In this document: positions 32,712 to 44,244 of the stretch, one piece after another
Numbering within the stretch: the stretch's first letter is position 1
Layout of the letters: every line of letters starts with the position of its first letter
NCBI GenBank assembly: GCA_963932145.1
Contig: OZ010581.1
Coordinates: 85,191,468-85,255,467 of the forward strand
Direction of reading: 5' to 3'
Source: Acanthosepion lycidas
Taxonomy: Eukaryota; Mollusca; Cephalopoda; Sepiida; Sepiidae
Length of the DNA stretch: 64,000 bases
Translations under genes and position numbers: made by a program
Notes under the pieces: model-generated
Database searches by the model: none
What the model was told of the DNA's origin: nothing
The model's input: the letters and a program-made list of their open reading frames with translations, nothing else

Positions 32712-34815
32712 CTAACAAAGAAAATAAAAACTACTAGTATTATTAAATGTTTCCTCTTCTGTGGGACAATCTTTCTTTTGTAGCATAGCCTGCAATATAC
32801 AAAAGTGATATTTTAATATCTTTAGGGATCCTAATTTCAATGTCTGGTAAGTTATTAAATGTTTGGAATTCCATTTCATTGAGCAAAAGTCCTCATTTTG
32901 AGCAATTATGGCCTGGATCAAAGTTGTATTCTTTGACATTAATATTTAAGTAGATTATTTTTTTTTTTTTTCAATATGAAATTTTTCAGTAACATTTTGA
33001 ACTGTTATCAAATATGTACCTTTGGAACTTTGACTTAATTTTCCAAATTCATTTTCTAAATAGTCTAATTCACCATGCATAACAAAATTAAACCCACTGT
33101 TTAGCAAATATCTGCAAACAGCAATTAAGACATTGCAGGTATGTTCAATGACTAAATTAGTATCTCTTGTTAATGATTTCATTCTTTTTACTTGCTTTCC
33201 TTCTATTCTTTTTGTCATTTTTCCAGAATTAGAAAGAAATGACTGATGTTCATCATCTAAATCTGATATCATCTTTTTCAGTGGATCTTTTTTCTTAGGG
33301 TCACCATATATTTCTTTGACAGAGACAATTTTTCAAAATTTTATGACATTTTCAATAAAATTAACTGTTTCTGTAGTATCCTCCCCATTTAATGTTTGTG
33401 TTTTAATGGTAGCTACAGTTTGATCACAAAATCTTTTAAATAATGGAAAACATTTTGTTGCTCAACAGGTTTTGGGTAAACTGCTACATTAGTTAATTTG
33501 TTATAAGCTGTCAAAACTAACTTTTTTCATATTCAAAAAGACCTTTTACAATTTCCCATTTTGCTCTCATCTTTTTGCTTTTAGAATAAAATAATTCAGA
33601 AGTAGGTTCAGTGATCCAATTATTCTGAATATTTTTAAAAAGGTGGACATAATCAAAAAGTGCAAACCATTTTTAGTTATTCAAACCTTATTAAAAAGTG
33701 TCAAATTTTTTGAAAGAAAAAGATTGATGGATCCTGTTGTTACACACAATTGCAATTACTTGACCATTTGTTTGATTGCATCAATAATGTAAAAAACTAT
33801 TTCATATAAAAAAATTGCATCTAATTTTGCAAACTGGAATCATTTTAAGTAAAATTTTTGGTCGTCCATTTAAACATTTTACCATGATGTCCAATGCTGT
33901 TTTTGGTAATCCCTCAGAATTTTCAGTCAAACTAAATAAATTTCTTCCATGATATTGTAGAGTAACTTATACACTTCAACTAAAAGGACACACTTTTTGA
34001 TATTTTAGAAATTTTACTAAAAAGTATCACGGAAAAAATTAAATTTATCTAATTTTGACACTTTTGATATCAAAGCTGATAATGTTCTCACACTGGGTAA
34101 CTTAAAATCATCCTATAATGACTGAGATGTAGCAAAATATTCAAATGCTCTGATAAGAATATCGAAATCATAATTTTTGTCCCAATCCTTTGTGGTGATA
34201 TAACATTAATTTGTTCTATTAAATTTTTTTCTTATCAATTTTTAAGTTACTAAGATTTTAAGTTGCTTCATTGATTTGTGATCAGTGCTGAAACATTGAT
34301 ATTCAACTTTTTGAAAGAGAAAAAATTGTTTATACATACCAGCATGGTAACATTTGAATCTCAAGTTTTCAAAAATTTTAAACCATTAGAATACCTCCAG
34401 TGAAAAAACAAAAAAAACAAAAAAACAGTAGATTGTATAAACAGCTGATTGTTTGATTTATAAGCAGACAAAAAATCCTGTTGATCAATATTGATACAAA
34501 TTTTCAAAAGTGAGGATTTTGTCCTTTTCTAGAAACTGTGCCAACTCATCATTTTGCATAGAAGCAGAAGTTTTATTTGTTGTTCTTGGTTTTGGTTGAG
34601 GACTGGGTTGATGGTAAATAATCAATTGGTGGTGGATTTCTGGGTCATAATTTTCCTCTAATAACTATTGTTTCATAATCAAATGGAAAATGGCTTTCAC
34701 AAACAAGTGTTTGGTTTGTCAAGGTTCTGTCTCGAGGCATAGCCTTTAACCATCGTTCTCACTCATTTTGGCCATCATAGTTATGACAACCTGTTACACA
34801 ACACTTTTTGACCAT
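32712..34815 (-). pseudogene. THAP-domain P-element-like transposase relic
   Basis: The minus strand starts MVKKCCVTGCHNYDGQNE, then RWLKAMPRDRTLTNQTLVCE and SHFPFDYETIVIRGKL: a THAP zinc-binding DNA-binding domain (C2CH, here CCVTGC and CESH). Then about 1 kb of broken frames leads to a readable C-terminal block at 32955-33272, SLTRDTNLVIEHTCNVLIAV ... FVMHGELDYLENEFGKLSQS ... SKGTYLITVQNVTEKF. The block ELDYLENEFGKLSQSSKGTY is typical of P-element/THAP9-type transposases. 32712-32939 continues as NLPDLEIG-like sequence. Many stops; not functional. Confidence 0.72.
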
Positions 34816-35130
34816 TTTGAGAAAGGTTTAGGGGTACTGAAATTAAAAAAATATTAACTATTATTTTGTAAAAATTAGATGTTTTTTCTAAAAAGTGTAT
34901 GAAACTTATATTCTAAGGTCTGGAGGGTTTGTACTTAGGAATTTAAGTTTCAGAATTTGAAATTTAAAGTTTGTATGAAATTGGGAATCTTTTAGAAACT
35001 AACATGGATTAAGAAATGCCAGGACGAAGGAATTTGGGATTTAGACATGGGAATTTTAAAATTGTGAATAATTGTATTTAACAGGGAAGGGGTGTGAATC
35101 AATCACCTCTCTCCCATAAAAGATTACCTA

Positions 35131-35212
35131 AACAAAATTAACCAGTTTAATATTTTTACATTATATTTTTTTAAAAATTTATTATAAAAATATTAAACTG
35201 GTTAATTTTGTT
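35131..35212. repeat. perfect inverted repeat (hairpin), 28 bp arms
   Basis: The left arm 35131-35158 begins AACAAAATTAACCAGTTTAA; the right arm 35185-35212 is its exact reverse complement, with a 26 bp AT loop. It may be a small MITE or a recent palindrome; no target duplication is clear. Confidence 0.85.
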
Positions 35213-35253
35213 TTACATTTTTAACAACAATTCTAGTAAAAGTCATTTTTTAA

Positions 35254-35436
35254 ATATCTGTAAATTATTTTTTTTTTAATTTTTAATATATTTGTTGTTA
35301 TGAAAAATAATATCATAGACAAACTATTAAATTTTTATTCAATTTTTTTTTAAGTGGGCACATTTCTGTATAGTAGAAAAGGTCAATAAAAAAAAAGTTA
35401 CAATCATTTTTTTGTTTTCTTACAAGACTGTATCAA
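35254..35436 (+). repeat. 182 bp repeat, inverted partner at 38,909-39,090
   Basis: Starts ATATCTGTAAATTATTTT, includes AAGTGGGCACATTTCTGTAT and TCTTACAAGACTGTATCAA. The reverse complement of 38,909-39,090 matches with only scattered differences. Confidence 0.85.
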
Positions 35437-36719
35437 CATACTTCTGGTGTTATAAGGAAAACAATTTATTTATTAAAAAACGAATTTTATAATCAAAACA
35501 TTTGTTATGAAGAAAAATAGCATAAAAAAAGTTTAAATTAACTGTGACAAAGTTCATAATAATGATATATTTTTATTAATTTTGTTGTTTATAATAATCT
35601 CAAAAAAGTAAAAGAAAGGCAATATTGAGAAGACAATATTGTCTCTTTTTACATCTTTGTAGTGTATTTTTAAGAATAGTTGTAAAATATTGAATTTATT
35701 ATTGAATTTAATTTCTGACATCAACTTTATTATTATTAAATTATTTAGTAAGTGTCATTTTTCATTAATTTTACAGTGAAAAAAAACATGACATTTTTAT
35801 TTTTTTGATGTCTTCTATTTTTATTTACAAAGACAAAAATTCAACATACTTTAAAAAAAAAAAAAAAAAAAATACCTTTTATGTTAAAGAAAAACAAATT
35901 ATTCACAAAAAATTAATTTTATATGTAATGTCATCTTTATTGAAGAAAAAATATTAAATCTAAATGAACTTTATGTGATAAATTCTTAATGGCACTTGTG
36001 AATTTTGCACTGAAAAAGTTTGCTTAAAAATAAAATATGCAAAGTTCAAATAAAATAAACATTATACTTACTTCAGTATCTTAAATAATAAACTTAACTT
36101 AATCCAAAGGTAAAAATGTTAAAATTTCTTTAAAAAGAAAATGAATTTCAATTCCAACAATGAATTTTTGTGTGTTTAATTGTCCGCCTCCAGTCACCTA
36201 CTGGGCTTACATGATTTGAGTCCTGACTTATGTATCATCTTGATGTATGATAAATACACTATTTTACTTATTTTGTCTTCAGCATATCATACAGAACACA
36301 CATGCTATTTTCCTCAGTAAGTGACTTTCTCTTTCACCACAGTAGACCCTACCAAATTGAAGGATGCCTACATGATTCGGAGTGGACAAGAAACAAGCTC
36401 TTCCATATTTTATGTATTGTATAATAAAAACAATCAGCAAAGTTTCATGTCAACACTTAGATACTGTTGTCTCATTATAAGGACCAAACTGATTATCCTG
36501 CCACTCTTACTGCCGGAGACAACAACATATATGTGTCCACATGAAACTTTAAGTTGAGGAAAGCAACAACATGCTTTTTATTTATATCAATAAAAATATT
36601 GGCGAAATTGTATGACAAAGTGGAAAAAGTTTACTTGTCATGCATTTTCTCCTCCAGGTCTTCATTGGACTAAATTGTTATGTTGGTAGGACTACATATG
36701 CATATGACAGAGGGGTGCT

Positions 36720-37620
36720 GGGAATTAAAAAAAAATTTTTTTTTTTTCTAGTTAAATTCATTTAGTGTCTTTTTCTTTCTATCACTTTTATAAGTAGGTA
36801 TTTCACTGTGATATTAAAACTGTGGTCAGTCTTGTTACAGTGGGAAACCAATGTATTTGAGGTATTATTTTGTAAAATGTCCCTTTTGTGTTCATATAAT
36901 CTTTTATTTAGATTCTTTAAAGTTTCTCTTATGTATTTTTTGTAGCAATTATTACAGGTGATGGAGCAAACTCCTCCTTCAGGTCTTAGCTTATTGTTTT
37001 GTTTAGTATTGAGTCTTTTATTGTTTTGGATGTTATAGTAATAAATTTTATGTTGAGTTTAGATAGATTCTTTTCAACTGTAGCTGTGATAGAATTAGTA
37101 GGCAGGATAATATATTTTTTTTGAATCATTGGGGTTCTCAGGAGGAGGCCGTATTTGTTGTTTTAGAATATTTTTTGGGCTTTTTGTTTCACATTAAATA
37201 TAAAATACTTAGAATACTGGAGAAGTTTGAAAGTGTCTTCAATGCATTTTTCCTCTTTGTGTGAATAATCCAAGCTGCATATTCTTAGTGCTCTTAGGTA
37301 GAATCCAATGATTAAGCCAGATTTTATTTTGTTGTTATGATGAGAATAGAAATTTATTAAGTCATTTTTGTTGGTTGATTTCTGGTGGAGACAGATTTTA
37401 AACTTGTTAACATGGTATAGTTGATATCTAGGAAGGGTAAGGAATATGTGTTCTTCCATTTTGTATTTGGCTGTTTAATTGATCTACTAGATTAGGTAAA
37501 TCAGTATCATGAGAATATACAAGTAGAGCATCATCAATATTACAGTTGATTGGGTAAAATATTTTGGAAAGAGACAGATTTGAAATTTGAAGTGAGCCAA
37601 GAATTTTGTTAAACAGGGAA
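36720..37620 (-). pseudogene. Penelope-like element: RT end and GIY-YIG endonuclease
   Basis: The minus strand near 37,590-37,460 reads FNKILGSLQISNLSLSKIF and then IDDALLVYSHDTDLPNLVDQ, the catalytic YVDD-type motif region of a Penelope RT (Y changed). The frame at 37163-37459 gives HQKSTNKNDLINFYSHHNNK, IKSGLIIGFYLRALRICSLD, the RT thumb and linker. At about 36,990-36,830 it reads GGVCSITCNNCYKKYIRETL, KNLNKRLYEHKRDILQ: a GIY-YIG nuclease with the first motif reading GVC...KYI. Stops separate the pieces. No ends were identified. Confidence 0.75.
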
Positions 37621-39300
37621 GAATTGAAGACATTAATTTATGACCACTCACTAGAGTGTGGATTGTGGAAGATCTATAACCACAGGCATAAAAGGGAATT
37701 GATAGATAATATTTTTAAGGTTTTGAGGAACAAACATGAAGTTAAGAGAATTGATTTATTTCACTTGTCAAAAAGGGCGAAAAGCATAGGTCACTAAAGA
37801 AATAGGATTTCTTTGGATAGGAGACAAACCCTGAGTGTCACTTGAGGCTTGCTGAGAAGGCTGTCAGGGGAACAGCTAGTGGATGACCAACTTAGGGAAT
37901 GAGATTTGGGTTGAGGAATTTGATTGACAAAAATTTTGGGCGATAATTATAATTAATGATTTGGAGCTAAACCATGCCTGTTCACCAATTTTGAAGTTTG
38001 AAAATCGGATTTGTCAAAATGACAACCGAAGTGAAAGACTCAGGTGAAATACGAAGGAGAATGGAGGAATTGGCCACATCCTTTGGATATTATTGGTATG
38101 AGAAGGAAGGAGTTAGGGTGGATCAATCTTCTGCTACCTTAGGAGGAGTGATTTCCCCCAAATTGGGCATGCAATTAATTTTCCAGAGTCAGACCAAAAA
38201 GGACTCTTTGTTGGGGCTCGGGGAATTACTGATACCCCAAGCCCTGTCAGACTCCATACCAGTTTTAGGCAAATGTCCATAGCAAAAGATAAAAATGACC
38301 AAGTAGAGTATCCACTCTAGTTGCCATGAGACAACCACTTATCCGATCTCACGAGATTTGCTGCCTGAAGAAAACCTCCAACTTAAGCCTTGTTCTAGAA
38401 GCTTTGTTTAAAACTTAGTCACATTAAGAAAAATGTCATGTTAATATATGAAGTGAGAAGGGTTGATAATTCTGCTCAAGGAATTTTTCTCCATAAAGCA
38501 TATATATTCCTGTCTGAAGAATTGATAATTGTAATACCAGTTCTGTACAAAGAACATATAAAAATATTTTTTTTTATTCAAATTATTTTGATTTATTATC
38601 AACTCCTTGATGAGCCACAGCAATTGGACATCAAATGGACTGGCAAAGAAAAAAGCTACAACTTCAGGGTTTTAATATTGTTGTCTTTATTGAGTTTATT
38701 ATCTAAATTTTAAACCTTTGTAACTGTACCCTATAACTGACATGACAGGAAAAAGTCATGCATTATTTTTCATCATGCAGTATTTGGGATAAAATTTATC
38801 AAATAAATTCAAATATTACTTTAAAAGTTGTATATAATTTACAGTAACAATTATGTTTCAGCAAAAAAAAAAAAATAGTCAACTAAGGTATTTCTGGAAG
38901 ATAGCCTTTTGATACAGTCTTGTAAGAAAACAAAAAAATGAATGTAACTTTTTTGATTGACCTTTTCTACTATACAGAAATGTGCCCACTTAAAAAAAAA
39001 ATTGAATAAAAACTTGATAGTTTCTCTATGACATTATTTTTCATAACAACAAATATATTAAAAATTTAAAAAAAAATAATTTACAGATATGGCATGCAGT
39101 CTTTGTAATTACTATATTTGATATCAAGCATTAATAATAAAATTAAATGTTCATTTATTGGGTTTCAGACCACTTGATTGTATGATTTTCAGAAATTATA
39201 TTTTCTTAAGACATTAATTTACGAAGTAAACTTATTTGAATTTATTTAGTAATCAACAGTGCTAAAGAATTAGGATGAAGGTGCTAACTACTTGGGTAGA
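37621..39300. other. AT-rich DNA, two unexplained open frames
   Basis: The frames 37606-37797 (MLNREELKTLIYDHSLECGL) and 38001-38282 (VKMTTEVKDSGEIRRRMEEL) are on the plus strand and look less biased than chance frames, but match nothing I know. The second sits in a locally GC-richer patch (38,000-38,300) ending at GKCP. They could be relics of an element or of a duplicated exon. Confidence 0.3.
38909..39090 (-). repeat. 182 bp repeat, inverted partner of 35,254-35,436
   Basis: Inverted match beginning TTGATACAGTCTTGTAAGAA. The two copies enclose 3.47 kb that includes the Penelope-like relic at 36.7-37.6 kb. The sequence outside the copies does not match. Confidence 0.85.
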
Positions 39301-39379
39301 AGGGATTCTGGAGTAATTCCAGAAATAAGTTTTTTTTTTTTTTTTCTCTTAATAATTGTTTCTGGGGTTGAGTTATTAG

Positions 39380-40240
39380 TTAATTAAATGTAATAATTCC
39401 AGAGTGATTCGGATTCGTTAAAGTAAAGTTTGTGATAAATGGCGAATTGGACTTTTGGGTGGTCTGAATGGCGGAATTCAACCAGACGGGATAAGTGGTT
39501 TTGGCAAAACATAAGTGGACGTTGTCTGCAGAGGACCCAGCAAGAGGTCTGAATCTGATTTTAGTATCTCTTGAAAACTGGGTTCCCGCTGAGTTTTTGG
39601 GACCGGAAAAGCTTGCATAGTGGTCAAAGGCGATTTGCATATTAAAATTCAGGGTCAGTGCCTAAAGATAGTTTAGCTCTGCCTCTCTCTATATAAGCTG
39701 CCTGCATGCTTGAGTTAGTCAGATCAGAACGTGGCAGAACGCGGAAGAGACGGCTTGTTGGAATTTGCTGGTCTGTTGGTTTCCCTGCATCAAGAAGACC
39801 GATCTGAACCAAGAGATAGAAATAGAACCCATACGAATCCAGATAACTTCGTCAACAAAGCTGTGCAAAAGCAGACTGCTATATCGTAGTGCAGATGAAG
39901 ATCCACAAATTACTTCCCTTAGATCAGCCGAAATTGTTTTGGCAGAAATTTTCCTACTCCCTCTGTCACTTCTGACCCCAACCGAGTGAACCTCGTTACA
40001 TTTCGTACTCGTGTAAATTCTTCGGTAGTGACATAAAAACAGTGGCCTAAAAAGGCTCTTTGTATAGGAACCAAAAGAGTTGCTTATTTTTTCTTTTTCA
40101 TGTCTTTGCAGCTACAAGAAGAAACTTTTTTTTGCATGAATAGTGAGTTCCTTTCAGCATAATACCCAGCCATTTAATTCATCCTACCTCCGGATTGTTC
40201 TGAAGGATTGAAATACTGCTGTTTGGATCAAAAATTCATA
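39380..40240 (+). promoter_or_regulatory. LTR-like or promoter-like block with TATA box
   Basis: A GC-richer island in AT-rich DNA. It has CTATATAAGCTGCC (39,689-39,702), preceded by CT-rich sequence and followed by a CG-containing stretch (GAACGTGGCAGAACGCGGAA at 39,727). Possible limits are TG at 39,388 and CA at 40,232, followed by TGGTGGTTCC at 40,237, which could be a primer-binding site. That would make it a solo LTR on the plus strand. A cellular promoter cannot be excluded. No coding sequence of an LTR element follows. Confidence 0.35.
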
Positions 40241-40480
40241 ACGTGGTGGTTCCTTCAGTTCACCGGGGGAGGACCAGGTGGTTTACTTTTCGGCCAGAGC
40301 CACCCAGAGAGACAGGACAGAGCTGCAAGCTGTATTTTTTGCCACTGGCTATGTTACCATTAGTCAAATTTTTGAAATATGATGAACTAAATGACAATCT
40401 TTCTACTAGCAGCAGAAAGATTGAGTGCAACAAATATTGTTTATATTATAATAATTGTTGTTATATAATGGTTTATATTA

Positions 40481-40498
40481 TTATTATTATTATTATTA
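40481..40498. repeat. (ATT)n microsatellite
   Basis: About six ATT units within an AT-rich open frame. Confidence 0.8.
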
Positions 40499-41224
40499 AA
40501 TTAGAGCAAAAGGCAAAAAAAAAAAAATCTAAGGCCTGACTTAACTTACCTTTTCCAAAATCTTTAATATTAAAAAAATTGTTTAAACAGTTGGTCAACA
40601 TATTTTCCCACCAAACCAATTCCAAACAGGCTGAAAAATAAACAGCTAAATCAGGTTTAGAAATGTTTCATTTTACCACATATTTTTTTTATCAGAAACT
40701 GATGTTCTGATTTCAGGGTATGGGAGGAATTACTAATCTTATAAGTTTATTTATATTAGACCAAGGCATGAAGAAAAGTATTCTCGGATACTATCAACTG
40801 TCTTGTAAACTGATAAGGAAGCAATTTAACATATCCATCATAGGTGTGTGTGCACCTACTGCACAAAATACAGAAAAAGAAATTGAAAATTGCTAGATAA
40901 TGTCAAGGCTCAATGCAAATTGTAGGAAATTACAATTGTCATGGGAGACATGACTGCCAAAGTAGAGAGAGATGATGAAATAGTTGGCAAATTCAAACTA
41001 GGAACTAAGAAAACAATCAGGTAGTAACCAACACCTGATTTCAAGAACACCCAAGACATACGGACATATAGAATACCAGGAGGAGAAACTAAGAACCACA
41101 TTGAATAACAGCTTCGGGAATGCATATTTTGAAAGGGAAATTGAAAAGAGCCAAAGCAGCACCCAAATTGCAATAAAGCAGACTCTTGAATGACACAAAT
41201 GTGAAGGAGAAATATATAGACACT

Positions 41225-41485
41225 ATTTACATTGTTCGGACTATCGTCCTCATCTTTGTTGCCATATTTATCACAACATTTACGCTCCGGCCTTCTTCAG
41301 GTGGTTGGAATGTTGAACAGAACCCTTTATTTCACTTGCTAGGGTAGACTTCTAATGGATATCAGTTATCTCCTGTTAATTCCCCTTTCCAAGTTCTACA
41401 CTGCCATAACCAGGTATTGAACTCACAACACTTTGGACCCCATCACTGGATCTAACCAACGCCTTTATCCACTGTGCCATGTATC
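41225..41485 (-). repeat. tRNA-like SINE or Penelope tail
   Basis: The minus strand reads ATGGCACAGTGGATAAAGGC then GTTGGTTAGATCC (A-box-like) and GTGAGTTCAATACCTGG (B-box-like, cf. GGTTCGAATCC), as in a tRNA-derived promoter. Further 3' comes ACCTGAAGAAGGCCGGAGCG, then CAACAAAGATGAGGACGATA. The CTGAAGAAGG element often follows GIY-YIG genes of Penelope-like elements, and such a gene fragment lies directly upstream on the same strand. It is not a tRNA gene: no cloverleaf closes. Confidence 0.55.
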
Positions 41486-41499
41486 CTTGAGAATGTGTG

Positions 41500-41890
41500 T
41501 ATGAATTTCTGGGACTTATAAACCTAATGTCTTCAGCAACCATTTTTACCAGTGCTCATATTGCAATTTCTGCTGTTATCATTGCATGTTTTTTATTTCA
41601 ATATTACAATTTTCGTTATTATTGCTTTTCTCTATTCCTTAAGTTTACGAATTTTCCAATGATGTTCTTTGTCTATGATTTTAACCTGATCCCACAGAGG
41701 GCAGTGATGTATGTGGCCAGCTACACTTGATTTTTCCACTTCCCCTACAGCTTTTTGGTGTTCTTGATGCCTTACCTTAAAGGTGCGGCCTGTCTACTCT
41801 TTATATTTCTTTCCCTAGCTGCATGGGATGGTGTACACAGTCTTTAGTCACGTTCTCCCCCTTTATTGAGAGATATCTGTGAAGTGTCGT
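41500..41890 (-). pseudogene. GIY-YIG endonuclease fragment (Penelope-like)
   Basis: The minus strand reads VYTIPC, then KEYK, TGRTFKVRHQEHQKAVGEVE, KSSVAGHIHHC and VKIIDKEHHWKIRKLKE, with frameshifts. This is the GIY-YIG nuclease fold with its conserved arginine (FKVR) and the C-terminal VAxH ... ILDKE region. It is inserted within the RTE-like LINE together with the tRNA-like repeat. Confidence 0.65.
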
Positions 41891-44244
41891 CCAGCTTTTG
41901 AAAGTTGTCCTGATGTTATATGGACCGCAGATCCTTTGTATTTTCTCTGATAACAAGAGGAGGACAACAACACTCAGAAAACAGTTCTGCCTGTGAAGGG
42001 GTTATAAAGAAAACTAACAGAAAAAAAAAAACATGCGCATCAGCAGGATGCATAAAAGGACAACTAATATTAGATGAAGAAAAAATACTTCAGAGATGGA
42101 ATGAATATATTGGAGAACTCTATGAAAAATCGACAATATACAGAAATACTGATGGACCAGAAATATTAAAATTTGACAAAATTGAACAGAAACAAAGCAG
42201 CAGGACTAGATGGAATTGTAATAGAGATGCTCACAGCCCTAAAGAATTTCAGGATTATGACAAGATTAGTGTTGTAGCGTACCTACGGACAATAATGGGT
42301 ATGCCCCCATTCACATAAATACAGTAGTAAATACTGTACGTGGGTCTGCAGTTGGAGATTCATTGTGGAATTCATTTGACTCACACCTAGCAGTTGACTA
42401 CTTCTACATGCCGTTGGTGAATTTTATGTGTTGTTTTTGTCCTAAGTATTATCATTCATTACCAACCTTTGTTTGATTATTCCTTCCCTAGGTTACAACA
42501 ATTATGAATCTACAACAGTGGTGATATACTGGAAGACCAAAGTAGATTTATTTTCAGTGCTGCCTAAGAAAATGTGAACTACATCAGACAATCAGCCTAA
42601 TGAGCCAGATAACAAAACTTAATTGAATTCTGCTGAATAGAGCATGCAGCAGAATTTAGACCAGAGATAGGACAAAAGCAACAGTTTTATTAAAGACACT
42701 GGAACAAGAAATGCAATATTTATGCTCAGAATGATATAAAGAACAGCATAAATGGAAAAGGAGTATACCTATGTTTTATGGATTATATAAAAGTATTTGA
42801 TAAAGTATGTCACAAAGAACTATTGGATGTGTGAGGTAAGCTTGATATATTGTGAAAGGATAATAGAATAATTCAGAACTTATACTGTATATGGCTAGAA
42901 AATTAATTCTGTAAATATTGTAAGCGTTCTGAAAGCAACGGAAATGTTTGTCGCAGATTAATTCCATAATGCAGAAAACAAATCACTGTAATTTCAGACT
43001 TGAATATCGGGGGCAGAAAGAAATGCCGAAAACTTGATTCGCAGGTACTATCTCACAAATTCCAATGCACATAACCAGTCAGAAAAATAACTCGCTCTCT
43101 CACGAATGCGGTAGCCAAAATACATCAATTTTCCCCTCCCGATTCAAGAACCCCAACTGCTTTTATCAGCTGAGCAGTTTTTTCATTCGTCGACAACAGG
43201 GAGAGGACACCAAGTATTTTGCATATCAAAATACTTTTATAGAGACTCCTGCGAAGGACTTGTTTTTAATCTAAATATTCCGTCTTCAGTATGTCATGTG
43301 GAATATGTGCCCTTTTCTTTGGTAAGTAATTTTCTTTTCCATCGTAGGATACATGCGACATGCTGTCGCTTGGTTTGATGAGGTAAGTTGCTGTTTTCTT
43401 CGATATAAATATACAAAAATAGAAAGGGGTATAAGATAAGGATATATCTTCTCATCCAACTTTGCAGTGAGGGGATTCTTAGAGAATAAGAATTTCTATC
43501 AGAATTCATTATTGGTGGCCACAATCTTAATATAAGTTACACAGGTGACAATGTTGATAGGAGACACAAAAATTCCTACAAAAAGTAGTAAAGGAAAGTG
43601 AGAAGAAAGGACAAAACATCAACTGTAAGAACAGAGAATATGGGGTTGCCAGCAAAAAATGAGCCCAACATACAAATACCAAAATCAAGCAAGTATAAAA
43701 ATTTTAATATTTAGGAAGTGCTTTAATGGAGGATGGAAAGAGTGACACCAAAATACATAGTGAAAGATGCTTCCCAAAAGCTAAGCAAAGTATTAAGAAA
43801 CAGGAAACCCTTGTTAAAAACAAAGAAAAGAGTACTTAACTGTTATGTAATATTGGTCCTTCTATATGGCAGTGAATGCTGAAAAATATCCTCACTGATA
43901 AAGAAGAGACTGGATTCAACAGAAATGTGGTTTTACAGCAGGATGTTGAGAATACCACGGACTGAACAGGTGAACAATGACAAAGTCTTAGAGAAAATGA
44001 AGACAAAATGGAGACTTATATTAGAAAGAGACAATTGAAATTTCTAATGAGGAAAGCGGGATAGAAAATTTGACACTTACAGGACATAATGAAAGCAGTA
44101 CATAACCTACATACCAAGCTTTTGCAAATGGTTGGCAGAACAGGGATTAGGAGAGATAGCAAAAATACAAAATTTACTAAGAACTACAAAGGATAGGAAA
44201 TTGTGGAGCGTCATAATCACCCACATCCTGAAGGCATAAGGTAC

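Larger units (their letters stand above)
34816..36720. other. AT-rich DNA with hairpin and degenerate repeats, no gene seen
   Basis: Holds the hairpin at 35,131-35,212 and the 35,254-35,436 repeat. Partial echoes of that repeat (TCAACATACTT, TTATGAAGAAAAA) at about 35,430-35,520 and 35,840-35,945 suggest a decayed tandem array. The 78-codon frame at 36321-36557 has no known motif; its upstream segment resembles 43,270-43,350. Confidence 0.45.
40830..44240 (+). pseudogene. RTE-like LINE relic, interrupted and frameshifted
   Basis: Endonuclease pieces: GVCAPTAQNTEKEIEN (40,845), the GDM region (40,940) and VVTNT then FQEHPRHTDI (41,020-41,070). The RT linker at 41990-42140 reads TCASAGCIKGQLILDEEKIL, QRWNEYIGELYEKS. 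The RT core at 42,680-42,830 reads GTRNAIFMLRMI, then YLCFMDYIKVFDKVCHKELL. The C terminus at 43,880-44,240 reads KEYLTVM...ENLTLTGHNESS, WMAEQG-like and RKLW-like pieces. It is a wide-spread APE-type family (often annotated as craniofacial development protein 2-like). The region 41,220-41,930 is a separate insertion, and 42,980-43,550 does not read as LINE. Confidence 0.68.

Noticed and set aside
36321-36557. 78-codon plus-strand frame
   Set aside because: No motif; partly overlaps a short repeat also found at 43.3 kb.
41380-41485. Possible tRNA gene on the minus strand
   Set aside because: A-box- and B-box-like pieces are present but no acceptor stem or anticodon arm closes; fits a tRNA-derived repeat.
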